From Malachius bipustulatus (taxonomy: Eukaryota > Arthropoda > Insecta > Coleoptera > Melyridae), in the NCBI GenBank assembly GCA_910589415.1, contig OU342630.1, positions 93,430,186-93,494,185 of the forward strand: a stretch of DNA of 64,000 nucleotides, read 5' to 3'. Of the stretch, positions 32,661-44,830 are shown piece after piece. The notes under the pieces were generated by a model. That model did not search any database, was not told the origin of the DNA, and saw only the letters and a program-made list of their open reading frames with translations. The translations under genes and the position numbers were made by a program. Numbering within the stretch: the stretch's first letter is position 1; the number at the start of each line of letters is the position of its first letter.

Positions 32661-33090
32661 AGCTCGATGCCGAAGGGCTGTTATACCAAGCGTATAGTGC
32701 TTCCGATTTTCATAAAATCATCAGCTGCATTATCCCTTGACATTGACATTTATTATGCCTCAAGTTTTAAATCAGCTCGCCGGGCTGCTATACCAACAAG
32801 GAAATACTTTTTGACAGTTTATAGCCTTTTACAGCCAATTTATAACCATTAAAATTATGTTATTATTAATGAGACACAAATCACCAAATCGAGATCAAGA
32901 TTTTGGAATAAAAAATTTATCCCTGCTCTGACATTGACAGAAGCTCAGGAACGCTCGTTGGTAACAGCTTCGCCTTAGGGAACAGCACGATGCCGAAAGC
33001 TCAGTCTGTTGCCAAGCACAGCGCTTTCGATTTTCATAAAATCATCTGCTGAATTATCCCTCTGAGATTGGCATATGCTTCAAAGTTTCA
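32661..33090 (+). repeat. Pair of ~105-bp direct repeats
   Basis: CGATGCCGAA...CGATTTTCATAAAATCATC...GCATTATCCCT...TGCCTCAAGTTT at 32661-32770 recurs as CGATGCCGAA...CGATTTTCATAAAATCATC...GAATTATCCCT...TGCTTCAAAGTTT at about 32987-33090. A third partial GGGCTG(T/C)TATACCAA word is at 32784. The spacing of about 326 bp suggests a decayed tandem array or a duplicated element end. Confidence 0.6.
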
Positions 33091-33123
33091 TATATGAAAC
33101 CACCCCTGAATAATGTCATCAGT

Positions 33124-33260
33124 AGTAATATCACAAGTGATTGAATTTTCGCGATAAGTATTTCGATTTATTTCTAGCGAAACTGAGTTGCTTAAAGAAA
33201 AAACCACGAGTCCGCAGGACGAGTCTGGTGTTTTCCTTAAGCAACTCAGTTGAGTTTAGT
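33124..33260. repeat. Hairpin element with CACGAGTCCGCAGGACGAGTC centre, copy 1
   Basis: ACTGAGTTGCTTAA (33182-33195) pairs perfectly with TTAAGCAACTCAGT (33237-33250). Pairing continues through AAAAAACCA/TGGTGTTTT to a centre CGAGTCCGCAGGACGAG. The flank GTGATTGAATTTTCGCGATAAG is conserved in a second copy in the opposite orientation at 51863-51968, which has lost the central block. Confidence 0.7.
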
Positions 33261-34928
33261 TGAGTTTGACTAACCGTCAAACTTTACATTGTTAAGCGAT
33301 CCGTATTTATGGTTTCGACGTTAAAAACACCATGCTGACATGTTTTTTTTTGCGAAAACACCACTCAGTCTGGTTTCTGATTGGTCAGACTCCTTGAAAA
33401 CCATAAGATGAGTGAAATAGTCAGTTAAAATATGTTGAAATAACTGGGTGATTTGTATCATATGACTAAAGATAACAAAATTTTAATTAGCTGAACATCT
33501 TATTAGGGACATTATACCTGATAATTATTTTCTATCGTAATTGATGTACAAAAACTTCAAATACCTGCCTGTATGCGTTCAATATATTATCTACTCGCGT
33601 AAACTGACTGAGACTTATCTATTTTTGATATAAATACCGAAGAAACTTCTCAATTGCTACAGAATTTGTAATAACCATATACTTATGATCCTGGCACGAG
33701 TTCAGTGATTCTTCATATACTTCGGGAATTATGACTTGAACTGTCACAATACAGAATATACGGAATGTATACGAAGGGACAACGTGATTCCATATATTAC
33801 ATACCTTCTCCCGTCCATTAAGCTATTATACGCCCAACACCTCCTTCTGAATTCCATTAGTGATAGTGGAACTCACAATATAGAGCCAAGTTATTATGAG
33901 ATTTACTGACGACCTGCAGCTCGGTAGCGTTATTAAATTAACCAGCAGTGAGTGATTAAACTGGTGAATAAGGAATCTGCCGTAGCTACCTACACGGGCC
34001 ACAGAATCGGGTTAATTTTCCAATCTGGTACACAACAATCAACTCGCACAATACGCCCATCTACCCGGCACGGCATTCCAATAATCGGCCAAGTCACTGC
34101 TTAAAACGAAAATCAGCGATGCAAGGAAACTAGCCAAACCCTCTATTCATTCATCCACCCGTTACCGAGTGTGACAATAACTAAAAACCAAAATGTTTTT
34201 TATAGTAATTGCTCAAAAATCAATGAAATACAAAAACAAAAATTCCCGAAATAGCTATTTAGGTAACCTATCATGGATTAAATAAGTAAAATTTAGTACC
34301 TATATTTTTTTATCCCAGCGTAAATATATTAGCGAAAAACCATACAAAAGTCCTAGACTGATTTTATATTTACTCATACATAATATATCCTGTATGAGCC
34401 ATCAAGAAAAGAATCAAATTTATTTACTTTGAGTGAATCAATGAAGTTACATCCAAGCTCACCAATATAGCACGCCTCCCTTGAGAACTTGTCGGTAATT
34501 ATTTTTATATCAAATTGCTTCGAGGATGAAATGTGTCACGACAAAAAGCATACGAGTTAAACACCTCATGCAGAGATAGGATATAAACTAAGTTACAAAA
34601 ATTATACCCTATATCTGGAAAAATAACTTCAATAGAAATTAACAATATTTTTGTTAATTTATTAAACTTGATTAATGGACATACGTTTAGAAATACTGAT
34701 CAAATAACCAACGAGATAATACCAAGGGATCCTCCACAGAAACCTCGAGATCCTTGGACTACATTAGCGACCTCCGCATACAAGCTTCTCCAGACAGGAG
34801 ACAGGCGTGATGCTGGTCTTGAATCGACCTTAATACTAGATTTCTGGAGTCATCAAGAATAGGCGAGAGTGCTTGGTGCTACATAGGAACCTCGTCCCTG
34901 ATACCACAGAATGAACACGGTATAGGTA
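33261..34928. other. Non-coding DNA, nothing recognised
   Basis: A CTGATTGGTCAGA motif near 33380 may belong to the preceding repeat. The rest is unremarkable. Confidence 0.35.
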
Positions 34929-35040
34929 TACAGGGTTGTCAGCTAAGTGCGTGTCGGTCTATAGCTTCTAAACCAGGAGTAAGAAATATAACAAGATCAT
35001 GAAATGTATCCTTAGTTAAATAAAACAATTTTAAAATTAT
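34929..35040 (+). repeat. Single TACAGGGTTGTCAGC repeat end
   Basis: It begins with a TACAGGGTTG terminus preceded by TA. No opposite end was found, so probably a truncated MITE. Confidence 0.35.
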
Positions 35041-36484
35041 TATTTGGCAATGCATTTCTACGTTTTTGAATTTATTATGACTACAATAATTATTAGAAGT
35101 CATTTCCAAGAAGTCAGTGTCTTCTGATTTCGTTCTAAATCGTTGAGGAATGGGCGAAATCTCATGATGAGTTTTTACATGAGCGATGTTAGAGAATACG
35201 TTTTCAGGAGTAATAAATGCGTAGGTACATTAAACATATACTCGTGATTCGACGTACCGCGACAATCCTTTTTTTACCGTCGTTCTATTTCCCACGACTT
35301 AGTCGGAAAGCCGTGAAACCTTAATTCGAGATTTATGGTTTTAGTAAAGGGCGGCAATTTACATCCCACGGTACAACTTATCTTTCCCGATTAATTTTTA
35401 TTCCTGAACGATCTCAAGTTTGCAATGAGAAATACATTAAAATGAATAGCGAGAACGCGGTACTTGACGCATCGAATTGTCAAGTTTGCCTACGTGGTAT
35501 TAGCGCCACTATAGTGACTTATTATATGGCATATTTTACAAATTTGACATAATAAATTGTAAATGTATCTACTTCAAAAGGCAAGCAGTATGTTTGCTAT
35601 ATATTTTAAATAAAAAAAATGGCATGGAAGTAAAAAATAATTTTCCTCTGTTAATTCGTAATAGTATTCGGTTCGATGGGATTCGATTAATTACTTTGGC
35701 TCATCTAATTAATGTGGAATTTAAATTGATTTTTTAGGCGCTGTGGAAGTTCTCTCATTAGGTGTCAGTTTGACGGCCACAGAGCTTCATGAAATCGACC
35801 TTTCCCGTTCTCCGATTGCCTATTATCTGATAAACTGCAGCTCTCCCCGGCGCGCCAAATAAATCACGTATAAGCTCGAATGCGCCTTCTGGCTATCTGT
35901 AACAATTTCCCAAACTTTTATAATAAATGTCGTTATCACAAAAATAATACACATTCTCCTAACTGCTGAACTTTCAATCGCCCACGATATTGATATTTTT
36001 CTTTTTGCCTGACTCATGAAATCTTTATAAGACCGCTGTTGTCAAGCTGTAAACCAACTGTTCGATTTCCGAACTTTGTTATTATCGTTTTGCCAATTAA
36101 TAGCAAAACTGTGTAACTTTTATAGAGCTCACAATTAAGCAACAAATGTAATAATGATTTTTTTCACTAATTAGTCGTCAAAAATTTCTATAGTAGAGAG
36201 GAATTCGTGATAGTAAAGAGAGGCAGCTTTATAAAAGACCCTTGGAATAAATGATAAATTCTATTGAAACTTGATAGATTTTATTCTAAAATTAGTACTT
36301 AATTCCTTAAAAATAAAAGCTTTTAGAAAACTTTAAGAAAATTTATGTTTTCAATCCTTACTTTGTAGAATTTCTGCAAACTGATCCGTGATAAATAAAA
36401 CACTAAAACACTAATGTTTTAAAAAATTCTACTGTATACTGATATATTATCAAAGACGGACTTAATGTACCTAAATATACTTTG
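35041..36484. other. Non-coding DNA, nothing recognised
   Basis: A 64-codon minus-strand stretch (35823-36017) has no domain or splice context. Confidence 0.4.
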
Positions 36485-36610
36485 GCATTTCTTTCTCTTT
36501 TAAGCACTAGTGCATAAAACAAATACTTTTGATCAGTGGTGCGTAAGAGAATATCATTTCGAAACTGAACTGGCGATCAAAATATGAACTTTATGATGTG
36601 ATTTAATAAA
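36485..36610. repeat. Partial copy of the 5548-6540 fold-back family
   Basis: TTTAAGCACTAGTGCATAAAA and GTGCGTAAGAGAATATCATTT, followed by GGCGATCAAAATATGAACTTTATGA, match the AGCACAAGTGCGTAAAAGAAT and ATCAAAATGTCAATTTTATGA segments of 6085-6200. Confidence 0.5.
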
Positions 36611-39600
36611 AAAATTGCTTCATTCGTAAGGCCTATAAAGTTTTTTTCATGAACTAATTGAAAACTTGACATCTATATATGTACCTACATGGTGTAAAGA
36701 GTAAGTACATGAAAGAATACCGCAGGCCTAACCTTTTACATTTCAGCAAGAGAGGAATGAAATAGTTTTTGTGATATTACACTTTTTTATTCAAAGCGCG
36801 GTTGGAAATTCTCGTCTTGTTTGTTATAGCAAGATGAGTTAGAAAATGAATTTTCTTGGTATTATTACATCAGCGTAAGCACATTCATTGCCGCACAAGT
36901 GCGGTCTACACTGCGGTAGTATACAAGTGAAACCAACCTTAGAAACATACAAATTGGTCACTGATTGTTTTTATGTCTGCTTGTACGGGTACACATATTG
37001 TACGTATTGCTGTGGTGCTACATTTTTTATTTAAAATTGCATTCACAATGTGAAACTAAATCGTAAATTTAAACTTTCTACTTTAAATACTCTTTATGAA
37101 CTGCTTTAATTTTCCAATATAAGCATGTATTTTGAAAGGTAAATTTAGTGGTCTATCTGGTACATATATACAACTTCCAAATTGAAGCGATTCTAACTAT
37201 TTATTCCGAATAAATGTTGTTAAATTAAATACCATTCAAGCATGGATTGCGATATCTATGATTATTGAAACGAAAATTCCAGAAAAAAGTCTGTCTTTAG
37301 TTTTACTGAAAAACTACAATTTGCACTATTTAAAATGAAGTTAAAAGTCACTTTTAACCATTTGGCAGTCGCTTGCAATCATAAGCGTATACTTGAAGAA
37401 ATTCTGCAATCCTCATTGTCATTACATTAACTTTTCTCTTTGTTACTAAAAAATCGACATGTTACATTCATTTTGTGATATTGACTTCTTTCAATTTGGA
37501 ATCTTTTATTTGCATGTTTTTGCAGTACATTGAGAAAAAAAATGTTTGCATGGTTTCTTCTTATTTTAGACATTTAGACAAATCCAATTTCAGAAATTGC
37601 ATCGCCAAAAAATCCTAAAAGCGAACATTTTTCCTTTCAAGTTTTCATCAAATTTTCTTTTCAAGTGAGTGGATTATCACATTTAACATTTCTGAGGTCG
37701 GAACAAGGACTGTGATGTGAATGAAGCACAGGTTAGTCGTCCATCCAAACATTTCCCTATAAACAAACAGAAACTACGCATTTTCAGAGAATTCTCAAAC
37801 AGGGATGCTTTTGAAAAAAAAACTTTGTACATTGTTCCCTAAATTTTCCTAATAATTTTATTATCTCTAGAAAGCAGATAGACCTAGTATTATTTTTTTA
37901 CATAACGAAAGCATTAACTGGCATACAGTAAGGGGTCGTTTAATATAGGAAGCAAAAGCTACAATGTCTTCGGGTGACATTTAACTCGGTATGAAACAGA
38001 CAGATCTTGTAATTAACATTTAGAAATGTTCATTTCCAAAGCACTTGAAAAAGATTAAGAGCATTCTGACATCTGAAATGTCGCACGGTGTTAGCTACGT
38101 TACCACTGCTATTCAATTTCGTTTATTAAAGAACAAACATTGCTCGACAAATAGAGTTCGATTCAATTTTATATTACGGGTACCTAACTAACGAGCATTT
38201 TTACCCGCAATAAGCGGCTTATAAAATAGACATCGTTTTAAGGCAATAATAATTGAAACAACACTCATTTTTGTTGAAACTATGCTGAAAATAATTATCA
38301 CAGTGATATTGCCTTTTAATAAACAATACAAGCGTCACATTTGATGATGTTATTTTAAACTGAAAAAAACTTGTAACCAGAATAACAATTTTATTTGAAA
38401 ATTATAAGAATACGACAAATACGACATTTCTCTAGTTACACCTCAGTGTTAATAATATCTAGATATGAACTACAAAATATAAAGTGTAAGATTGAAAGGA
38501 ATTTTTTAAAGGCGGGAAAAACGCCCCCTATAAATCACACAACAATTGAAGTGATCCACCTAAAATTTGTGATGAAGTTCAAAGGGAAAGCTCCTAAAAA
38601 ACAGGACTTATACGAAAATTTTTCCCAAATACCTGCCACGCGTTCTTCTCTATCCCAGGCAGGTATTTAAGATACGTAATTCAGGTCTTCCATATATTAG
38701 TCTTATGCGAGACCCTGCAAAAACTAATAAAACCTTCTAGTGCATCAATCGCATAAATAGTGTATTTTTATGCGATTCCATTATGAATATTTTCGTCGCT
38801 TTTTAACAAATTTAATAAAACAAAAAAAATTGGCAAAATTAACCAATTTTGTCCTTTTTGAAAATTTGAATTTTTAGAGGAATAAACATCATGTAAAATA
38901 TACGAATATCTCCGCCATTTTTCTTATTTGCTTCTTGAAATTATTGTTCAGAGTTAATGGTTATTAGTAAGTATAGTTGATGGCTACTGGAAAAAATTCA
39001 GTCCAATTCCTTCAAAAATAGGCTCATAAACGGTTACAGAAATTTAGCGATTTTTACCCTCTTCCTACCCACGCCACTGGCTTATTAATAGAAATAATGT
39101 AAATTTTATTGCCACTACTAAAATTTCAAATAATTTAATTCTAATCTTGTTAATTTGGTTTAAAAGTTTTTTTTTCTCATTTGCTTATTCTATAGCCAAA
39201 ATTAGGATCCAAAAATATCCTTCACTAAACTTGAAAGATAAAGCTCATGTTAAGATTTGCCTCATTTCTAAAAAAGCAGATTTCTTTTGGTGATGAAATT
39301 GAATTACAACCGCATGTTTTCAGAAGAAAAATCATTGTTCTTTATCTGGAAACTAATGAAGCCTACACATTACGAATGTCTCCGCTGCAGGACCATCAAA
39401 CCGAAAGAGACAACACTTCGTGGTTTTCGAACATAGTGGTGAACCGAGCAACGACGATAAACTCCAAGAATAAGGACACAGCTTTTAGGCAGGGATGCGG
39501 TGGATATCAGAAGTAGACGCCGAGGCAAATCCATTCTGTTCAATTTAACCGCTTGTCTGAAAATCATTAACAAAACCTTTCCAATCATATAAACCAGAAG

Positions 39601-40197
39601 ACTAATTTATTCAGGAAACAAAATAACTACAGAGGTATCAAGGAACTGATCTTATTTTTACCCCACTATCGCATCAATACATATCCGCAGATTTGCTTTC
39701 AACCATCTAAAATTAATCCAGATATACTTACCTGACTATTATCCTTTGATAGCCTATCCAAAATCCCATTTAATCAGTATAGCCCAGGCAAATACCTCTG
39801 TTTACCTTCGCTATATACCTTATAATAGCATAAAGAGCACAGTGAAGACGAGTCGGCGAAACGGTATACGGATCAGAGATTGCACAAAATTAAACCAAAC
39901 ATATCTCCGGAATTCGGAAACAATTCAGTCGCTTTCAAAATAGGCTTTCTATAGGAACACACTATGCCAGAAAATAGTTTCTCCCGAAACCTAAGTTATA
40001 ACTCAACTGGTATTTTCTGTTTTTCAAAGTTTTTAACTTCCTATATTAAATTGTACGAATATTATACTCCTAATAAAGCTCCTAAATGTTTGAAATTTTT
40101 TCTTGAGTTCCGCTGCGGATCGAAATTTGTCTTGATTATTTAAGGAATGTATCTATACTAGTTTTTTTTTTTTTTACAATATGAATACATGTAAGTA
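36611..40197. other. Gene-free DNA
   Basis: About 3.6 kb. The open stretches at 38395-38670 and 39247-39516 have no domain I can name. A consensus-like minus-strand donor (CAG|GTAAGTAT, 39734) has no coding sequence before it. Confidence 0.4.
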
Positions 40198-40660
40198 TAC
40201 AGGGTGTTTTAAACATGTGTCAAAAATTGAAGGTGTGATTCCTTGGCGCTTTCTGAGAAAAAAAAGGTTTTATTACCATGGGTCTTTTTTGAAATTGAAA
40301 AATCATTCTTCGACATTTTCATGTAGGTATTTTAGGACAATTTTTTTTTATAATTTTTTCATATTACGCACCTTTTACAAAAACCTGGAGTTTTTCAGAT
40401 ATTTGAAGTTTTCTGAGGTATTGTTGGGCCATTTTCATTGCAAAATTATTGATTTCGTTTAAGATTATTTGACTAGTATTTTTATACAAAGTGTTATTCT
40501 TAATGATTAGTGACATTGCCTCAGGAAACTTTAAATACTTCCAAAACGGTGGCCCGTGTGAAAAAAATTAACGAATACTTTTTTCTTCTAAAATGCACGG
40601 GCTATTGGATAACGTTTTTGTGTTTGCCAATAAGGTCAGTGGCGTAAAAGATAAATGAGG
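40198..40660 (+). repeat. MITE-like repeat starting TACAGGGTGTTTTAAACA
   Basis: The TACAGGGTG terminus is preceded by TA. The internal GTGGCCCGTGTGAAAAAAATTAAC and TCAGTGGCGTAAAA segments are repeat-like, but an inverted partner end is not visible. Confidence 0.4.
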
Positions 40661-41518
40661 GGGGAAATGGACACCAACCCTAAATATTAGATTGCATGAG
40701 GAATCTACAAATATCTTTATACTTATTTCGTATAGACAATACCTAATTATACTGTTGAATCCCAGATATACATAATCCAAATTTCTTCCGTCTAACATTA
40801 AGAATCTTGGAACCAATTATGTTCTTGAAATTAAGACTGACTAGTTAACGAGAAGATGCATGAAGGTGTTTAATAACTATGCGATTAACTTTTTTCTCTC
40901 ACTGTCTGATTTTCCGGAAAGGTAAGAGGGCGTGCTATTTTTGACATATTCTGAACACCTACAATAATTCCATTGCCTGGAACATGAAACGATGATAGAA
41001 GATAATACAAGACAGACATGAAATAGAATTTCTATCATCACGGGAAATAATTTTAGAGGTATCTGAAGGAATCACGACACAGAAAATAATGAGACTACGC
41101 GGGTAGTTGTCCCTGAAAGGTTTTCTTTTCTATAACAACAAATGACACATGACAGATCTTCTTGGTGTTTTGGGATAAATGTATACCTAATAAAACTTTA
41201 ACCGTTGTCTGGGATGTCTGCTCGATGGTCTGGAAAGTAATATTGCGACTTTTAAAACTGTCAGTTTTAGTGACGCCAAAAAGAGATTTGTCGAAATAAG
41301 TAATGTATGTTTGAAAGTTTAGAAATAACTGGGAATAAAACCTATATGGAGAAGAGTCGACTCTTCCAATGTTGTGGAACAAGGGGCTTTTATAAATCAC
41401 TAAAAACTACAGAGAAATTCGCTTTGCATAAAAAAGCTAAGAACGAAACTATTATCTATTTTATACCATATGACAGCATCAACTATACAGAAACTATAAA
41501 AAAAAAAACGATGTATTA
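40661..41518. other. Non-coding DNA, nothing recognised
   Basis: Open stretches of 80-100 codons on both strands overlap each other and have no domains. Confidence 0.4.
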
Positions 41519-41870
41519 TACAGGGTGTTAGTAAATAAGTGCAACAAACTTCAGGGGGTGATTCTGAACGAAAAAAAGGTTTTTAATTTAAAAAATCTCA
41601 GCGGCGTACCATTTTGTTCTGGAAAAAATTGAGATTATTATCCGTATGCGCGCCACTGATATGAACATAAAATTCTTAATTGCATATTAATAAATGCGCA
41701 ATAAGTTCTTTTCAAAACCCACCAAATTTGCATATCTCGACCGGTTTCAGAGCAAATAAAGAAATCGCCAGTTTTTAAGAAAACCTATAACACCCCCCCG
41801 TATCTGGAAAACGAAGCATTTGCGCACATACGTTTACACAGCAAACTGTCATTATTTTTTCATGTAGAAG
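41519..41870 (+). mobile_element. Right-truncated MITE, TACAGGGTGTTAGTAAATA end
   Basis: The left terminus TACAGGGTGTTAGTAAATAA is intact. The arm-like GGGGGTGATTCTGAACGAAAA is loosely mirrored by TTTTTTCATGTAGAA near 41855-41868. The expected right terminus is missing exactly where the next element (41871-42049) begins. Confidence 0.55.
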
Positions 41871-42049
41871 GATCCCGAAATGGCGGACACGGAATACAGG
41901 GTGTTGTAGAGGATGTTCAGAAAGACTGTAAATTTAAAACAAAAATGTGTTCCTCGGCTTCGTTACCGAGTTGTTATAATGTTATAATCTTTAATCCACA
42001 ATAGATGCTGTGGTGCCGTCCGTGTCCGCCTTTTCGGGATCACCCTGTA
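41871..42049. mobile_element. Small inverted-repeat element GATCCCGAAATGGCGGACACG
   Basis: GATCCCGAAATGGCGGACACG is mirrored by CGTGTCCGCCTTTTCGGGATC, followed by the terminus ACCCTGTA at 42049. A truncated copy of the right half lies at 4128-4193. Confidence 0.6.
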
Positions 42050-42286
42050 TGTATAGGTAGCTATATTTAATAGCATAGTAATTTAGCACAGTACATATTT
42101 CACTTCTTTGTATCGGGTGTTCATTTAGTACCCAGCAGCCAACTTTCCCAGTTAACTTTGGAAATTGTGGGTCATGTCGGAACCTATAACTCGGTACTCG
42201 GTACGTTGAATATACCAGATGTTAAATGACTGACATAGAATACTATAAATAGTGATAAGTAGTCATGGTTATTTACCTAACTGTTA

Positions 42287-42388
42287 TACAGAGTGTCCGG
42301 TAAGTACCTCCTCATTTTTCGGGAGCATACAGGGGAGGTCAAAATAAACCTAGTCTGTCATAAAAAAAATCCTAAAGTGTCCCAAAAC
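42287..42388 (+). repeat. Solo end of the 14874-15847 fold-back family
   Basis: TACAGAGTGTCCGGTAAGTA, GGGAGCATACAGGGGAGGTC, AACCTAGTCTGTCATAAAAA and CCTAAAGTGTCCC are nearly identical to the first ~105 bp of the element at 14874. The similarity stops abruptly. Confidence 0.75.
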
Positions 42389-44284
42389 TGCTTCACCATT
42401 CAAATTATTCCGGAATATAGCCCTTAATAAGTCTATTCTTTCTGGCTTTCCTACAGCAATTGAAGGGACGGCTGCTTGCTGGAGCGGCAACACGTTTACA
42501 AACATTTTAATCATTTAATCAATTTTGAAAATAAACAATTGTTTGTATCTTTATCATCCAAGATGGTGGCTCGTGCGATCCCCCACCCAAGGTAGTATAC
42601 GCTTTTTCGAAGATGAAGGCTTGTTTTGGCTCCTACCGATTGGAGTAATAAATAAACAGTTGTTTTTAATTGATTTTGAAATAAAGAAATTCAAAAGAGG
42701 AACTGGGAAGTTTTAGTATAAGTAGTAGTGGAATAATAATAATTTCATTTATCGAACCTGATTCATGCATAATCATAATCGTTATTTTATACATAGGTGT
42801 ATGCAGATTCGGTTTAATCTTTCTTCACGATCTCCTGAATACATTATTGCATTTATAAAACGTGCTTTCAAGTCTCCCAGCGAGCTTGTTTCCCATTCTA
42901 TCTCAGGTAGTCTGACTATTTTCCAACGAAAGGTACCCCTAGTTACATTACTAATTATTTCACTGTACATTTTATGCAGTAGTTGTTCCTATATATGAAA
43001 CACAGGAGGCAGTGTAATTAAGGCCGTCCAAGTGCAGACAGTTTTTGAGCTTATAAACTACACCACGAACGGAAAAATGTATTTGCTCGTTCTCTTAAAA
43101 CCTCTATAAAGTGTTGCATTTGTATGTAAAGCTATGCAAATTAAAAATAAAACAACCCCCATGAATGGCTCGGTGTCATGCATTTAACCAGCAGCAGGAA
43201 GCACAAGATATTAGAGCAGCAACAGTGCATTCGCGATGAATGGCGGAGTATGCGTGATATCTAACAATTAGAGGGGATCTGCACCGTTATAATGAATTCT
43301 GTATGACATAAATTCCAATTTCCTTATGTAGCGGGTATTAGCGCAATTGTAAATTCCCCTTTTGTGCATAGCATTCTTGTGGCGTGCTCATCGCTATTGA
43401 GTATAAATAATTCAATTAATGATATGCCAGTAGTTGACCCGTAGCTATACTTACATACAGTTAATATCAAATAAACGAAAAAGCATATAATTCTCTATGT
43501 ATATGTATCCAATGGAGTTTAACAATATAATAATAAATTGCTCCGTTGCAAAATATCTCAACGTCTATAACAGTCATTTAGTGAAATGCATTTTCCGGAT
43601 ATACCATGTATAGGACTTGTGAATTCTACACTGGAAAATTTACACTTCAGAGAGCGTCTTTGAGAGCTTAGCCAATTTAGTGAGCTAGAAATACTTTCTG
43701 ATACTTGTTGCAATAAACAGTTCAATCTGGCTGCACTTCAGCAATATTGTCTTCTCAACGAATGAACACAATAAAAATTACTTATTTCACTAGTTTAAGA
43801 GAAGCTTTTATCCTAGCTTTTATCATAACGTATTAGAGATTTGTCATTGCGGATTCACCTTCAGGCACCTCTACTCTATATTATGATCTTGATAAGATAA
43901 CATGAAAAAAATACTCAGAACCGAGTTACTTTAAGTAATAAAGGAAAAGCTGAGCACTCTATACAGTGAGAACCACATAACGCGGAACATCAGAAAAAAT
44001 ATGACGCAGTCTAATTAACGTTGTTGAACCATTTAAAATGGAACATAGCGAAATCAGTGCATTTCCAACAAAGCCGCAACAATACGTTAACAATACCGTA
44101 GTTATGGTTACTTTCGAGCATTGTTGAATTTAGCATTAGTGAGTTATTTAAAATAGAACATAGGGATTCTGTATTGAAAGTCAATGCAATAAATAATTTT
44201 TTTAATTAAAACGAAATTATTTCAAAATATAAAAAAGTGTAACTGTATACTAAGTATTTTATAAAGAAACAATAAATTGTAAAT
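42389..44284. other. Gene-free DNA
   Basis: No domain-bearing ORF, RNA gene or paired repeat seen over about 1.9 kb. Confidence 0.4.
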
Positions 44285-44830
44285 TAAATACTGCAGAGTG
44301 TTAATTATTCTAAAATAGTATCAAACATCCGTTGACTATAGGCAAGTGTCCTAAAAAATTATTGTAGAATCAATACATTTATCGCATTTCTGTACTGTTC
44401 AGGAGATATTTCTTCGCAGCTCTTCTTCTCATTTGTTTGAGCTTTTCAATGTGGTAGATAGAAACGATGTTAGAAACTGATTACTTGACTTTTCTCCAGT
44501 AAAAAAATCCAAGTATGTTAAGTCTGGTGACCTGGGCGGCCACTTAATTACTCCATCTCTTCCTATCCATCTACCGGGAAACTGAGCATTTTAAGCAATT
44601 GTCGAACTTGCCGGGAAAAATTGGCAGCTGTAACATTTTGTTGGTACCACAAAGGGCCTTCTACTTGTAGACTGTTTATGGTCGGAATGATTCTTTCTTG
44701 CAGTGGCTACAAGATATGAGTGTTAACCATTTCAGCCCACACATTCACTTTCTATGGATACTGTGTCCTGTAGTGACATGGTACCAGCGCAAATTTTCAA
44801 CTTCACATAAAGAAGACACACTGCATGCGG
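44285..44830 (-). pseudogene. Decayed mariner-lineage transposase, C-terminal half
   Basis: On the minus strand, in shifting frames: KVNVWAEMVNTHIL, LQERIIPTI, GPLWYQQNVTAANFSRQVR, FPGRWIGRDGVIKWPPRSPD (one frame change), LTYLDFF, then QIVNG-like IVNG near the end. These are the catalytic core blocks VNVWAGI, FLQ, W.QQDGAP.H, WPPRSPDLTPLDFF and the C-terminal NG..FEH segment of an insect mariner group. The second catalytic Asp (QQD) has become Asn, the GP..F..NL block before LQERI is deleted and several stops are present. The N-terminal half is absent. A relative lies at 9535-9860 in the opposite orientation. Confidence 0.75.

Noticed and set aside
39734..39860. Exon ending at a strong minus-strand donor (CAG|GTAAGTAT)
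   Set aside because: The sequence before it has stops in all frames and no acceptor; a lone donor match is expected by chance.
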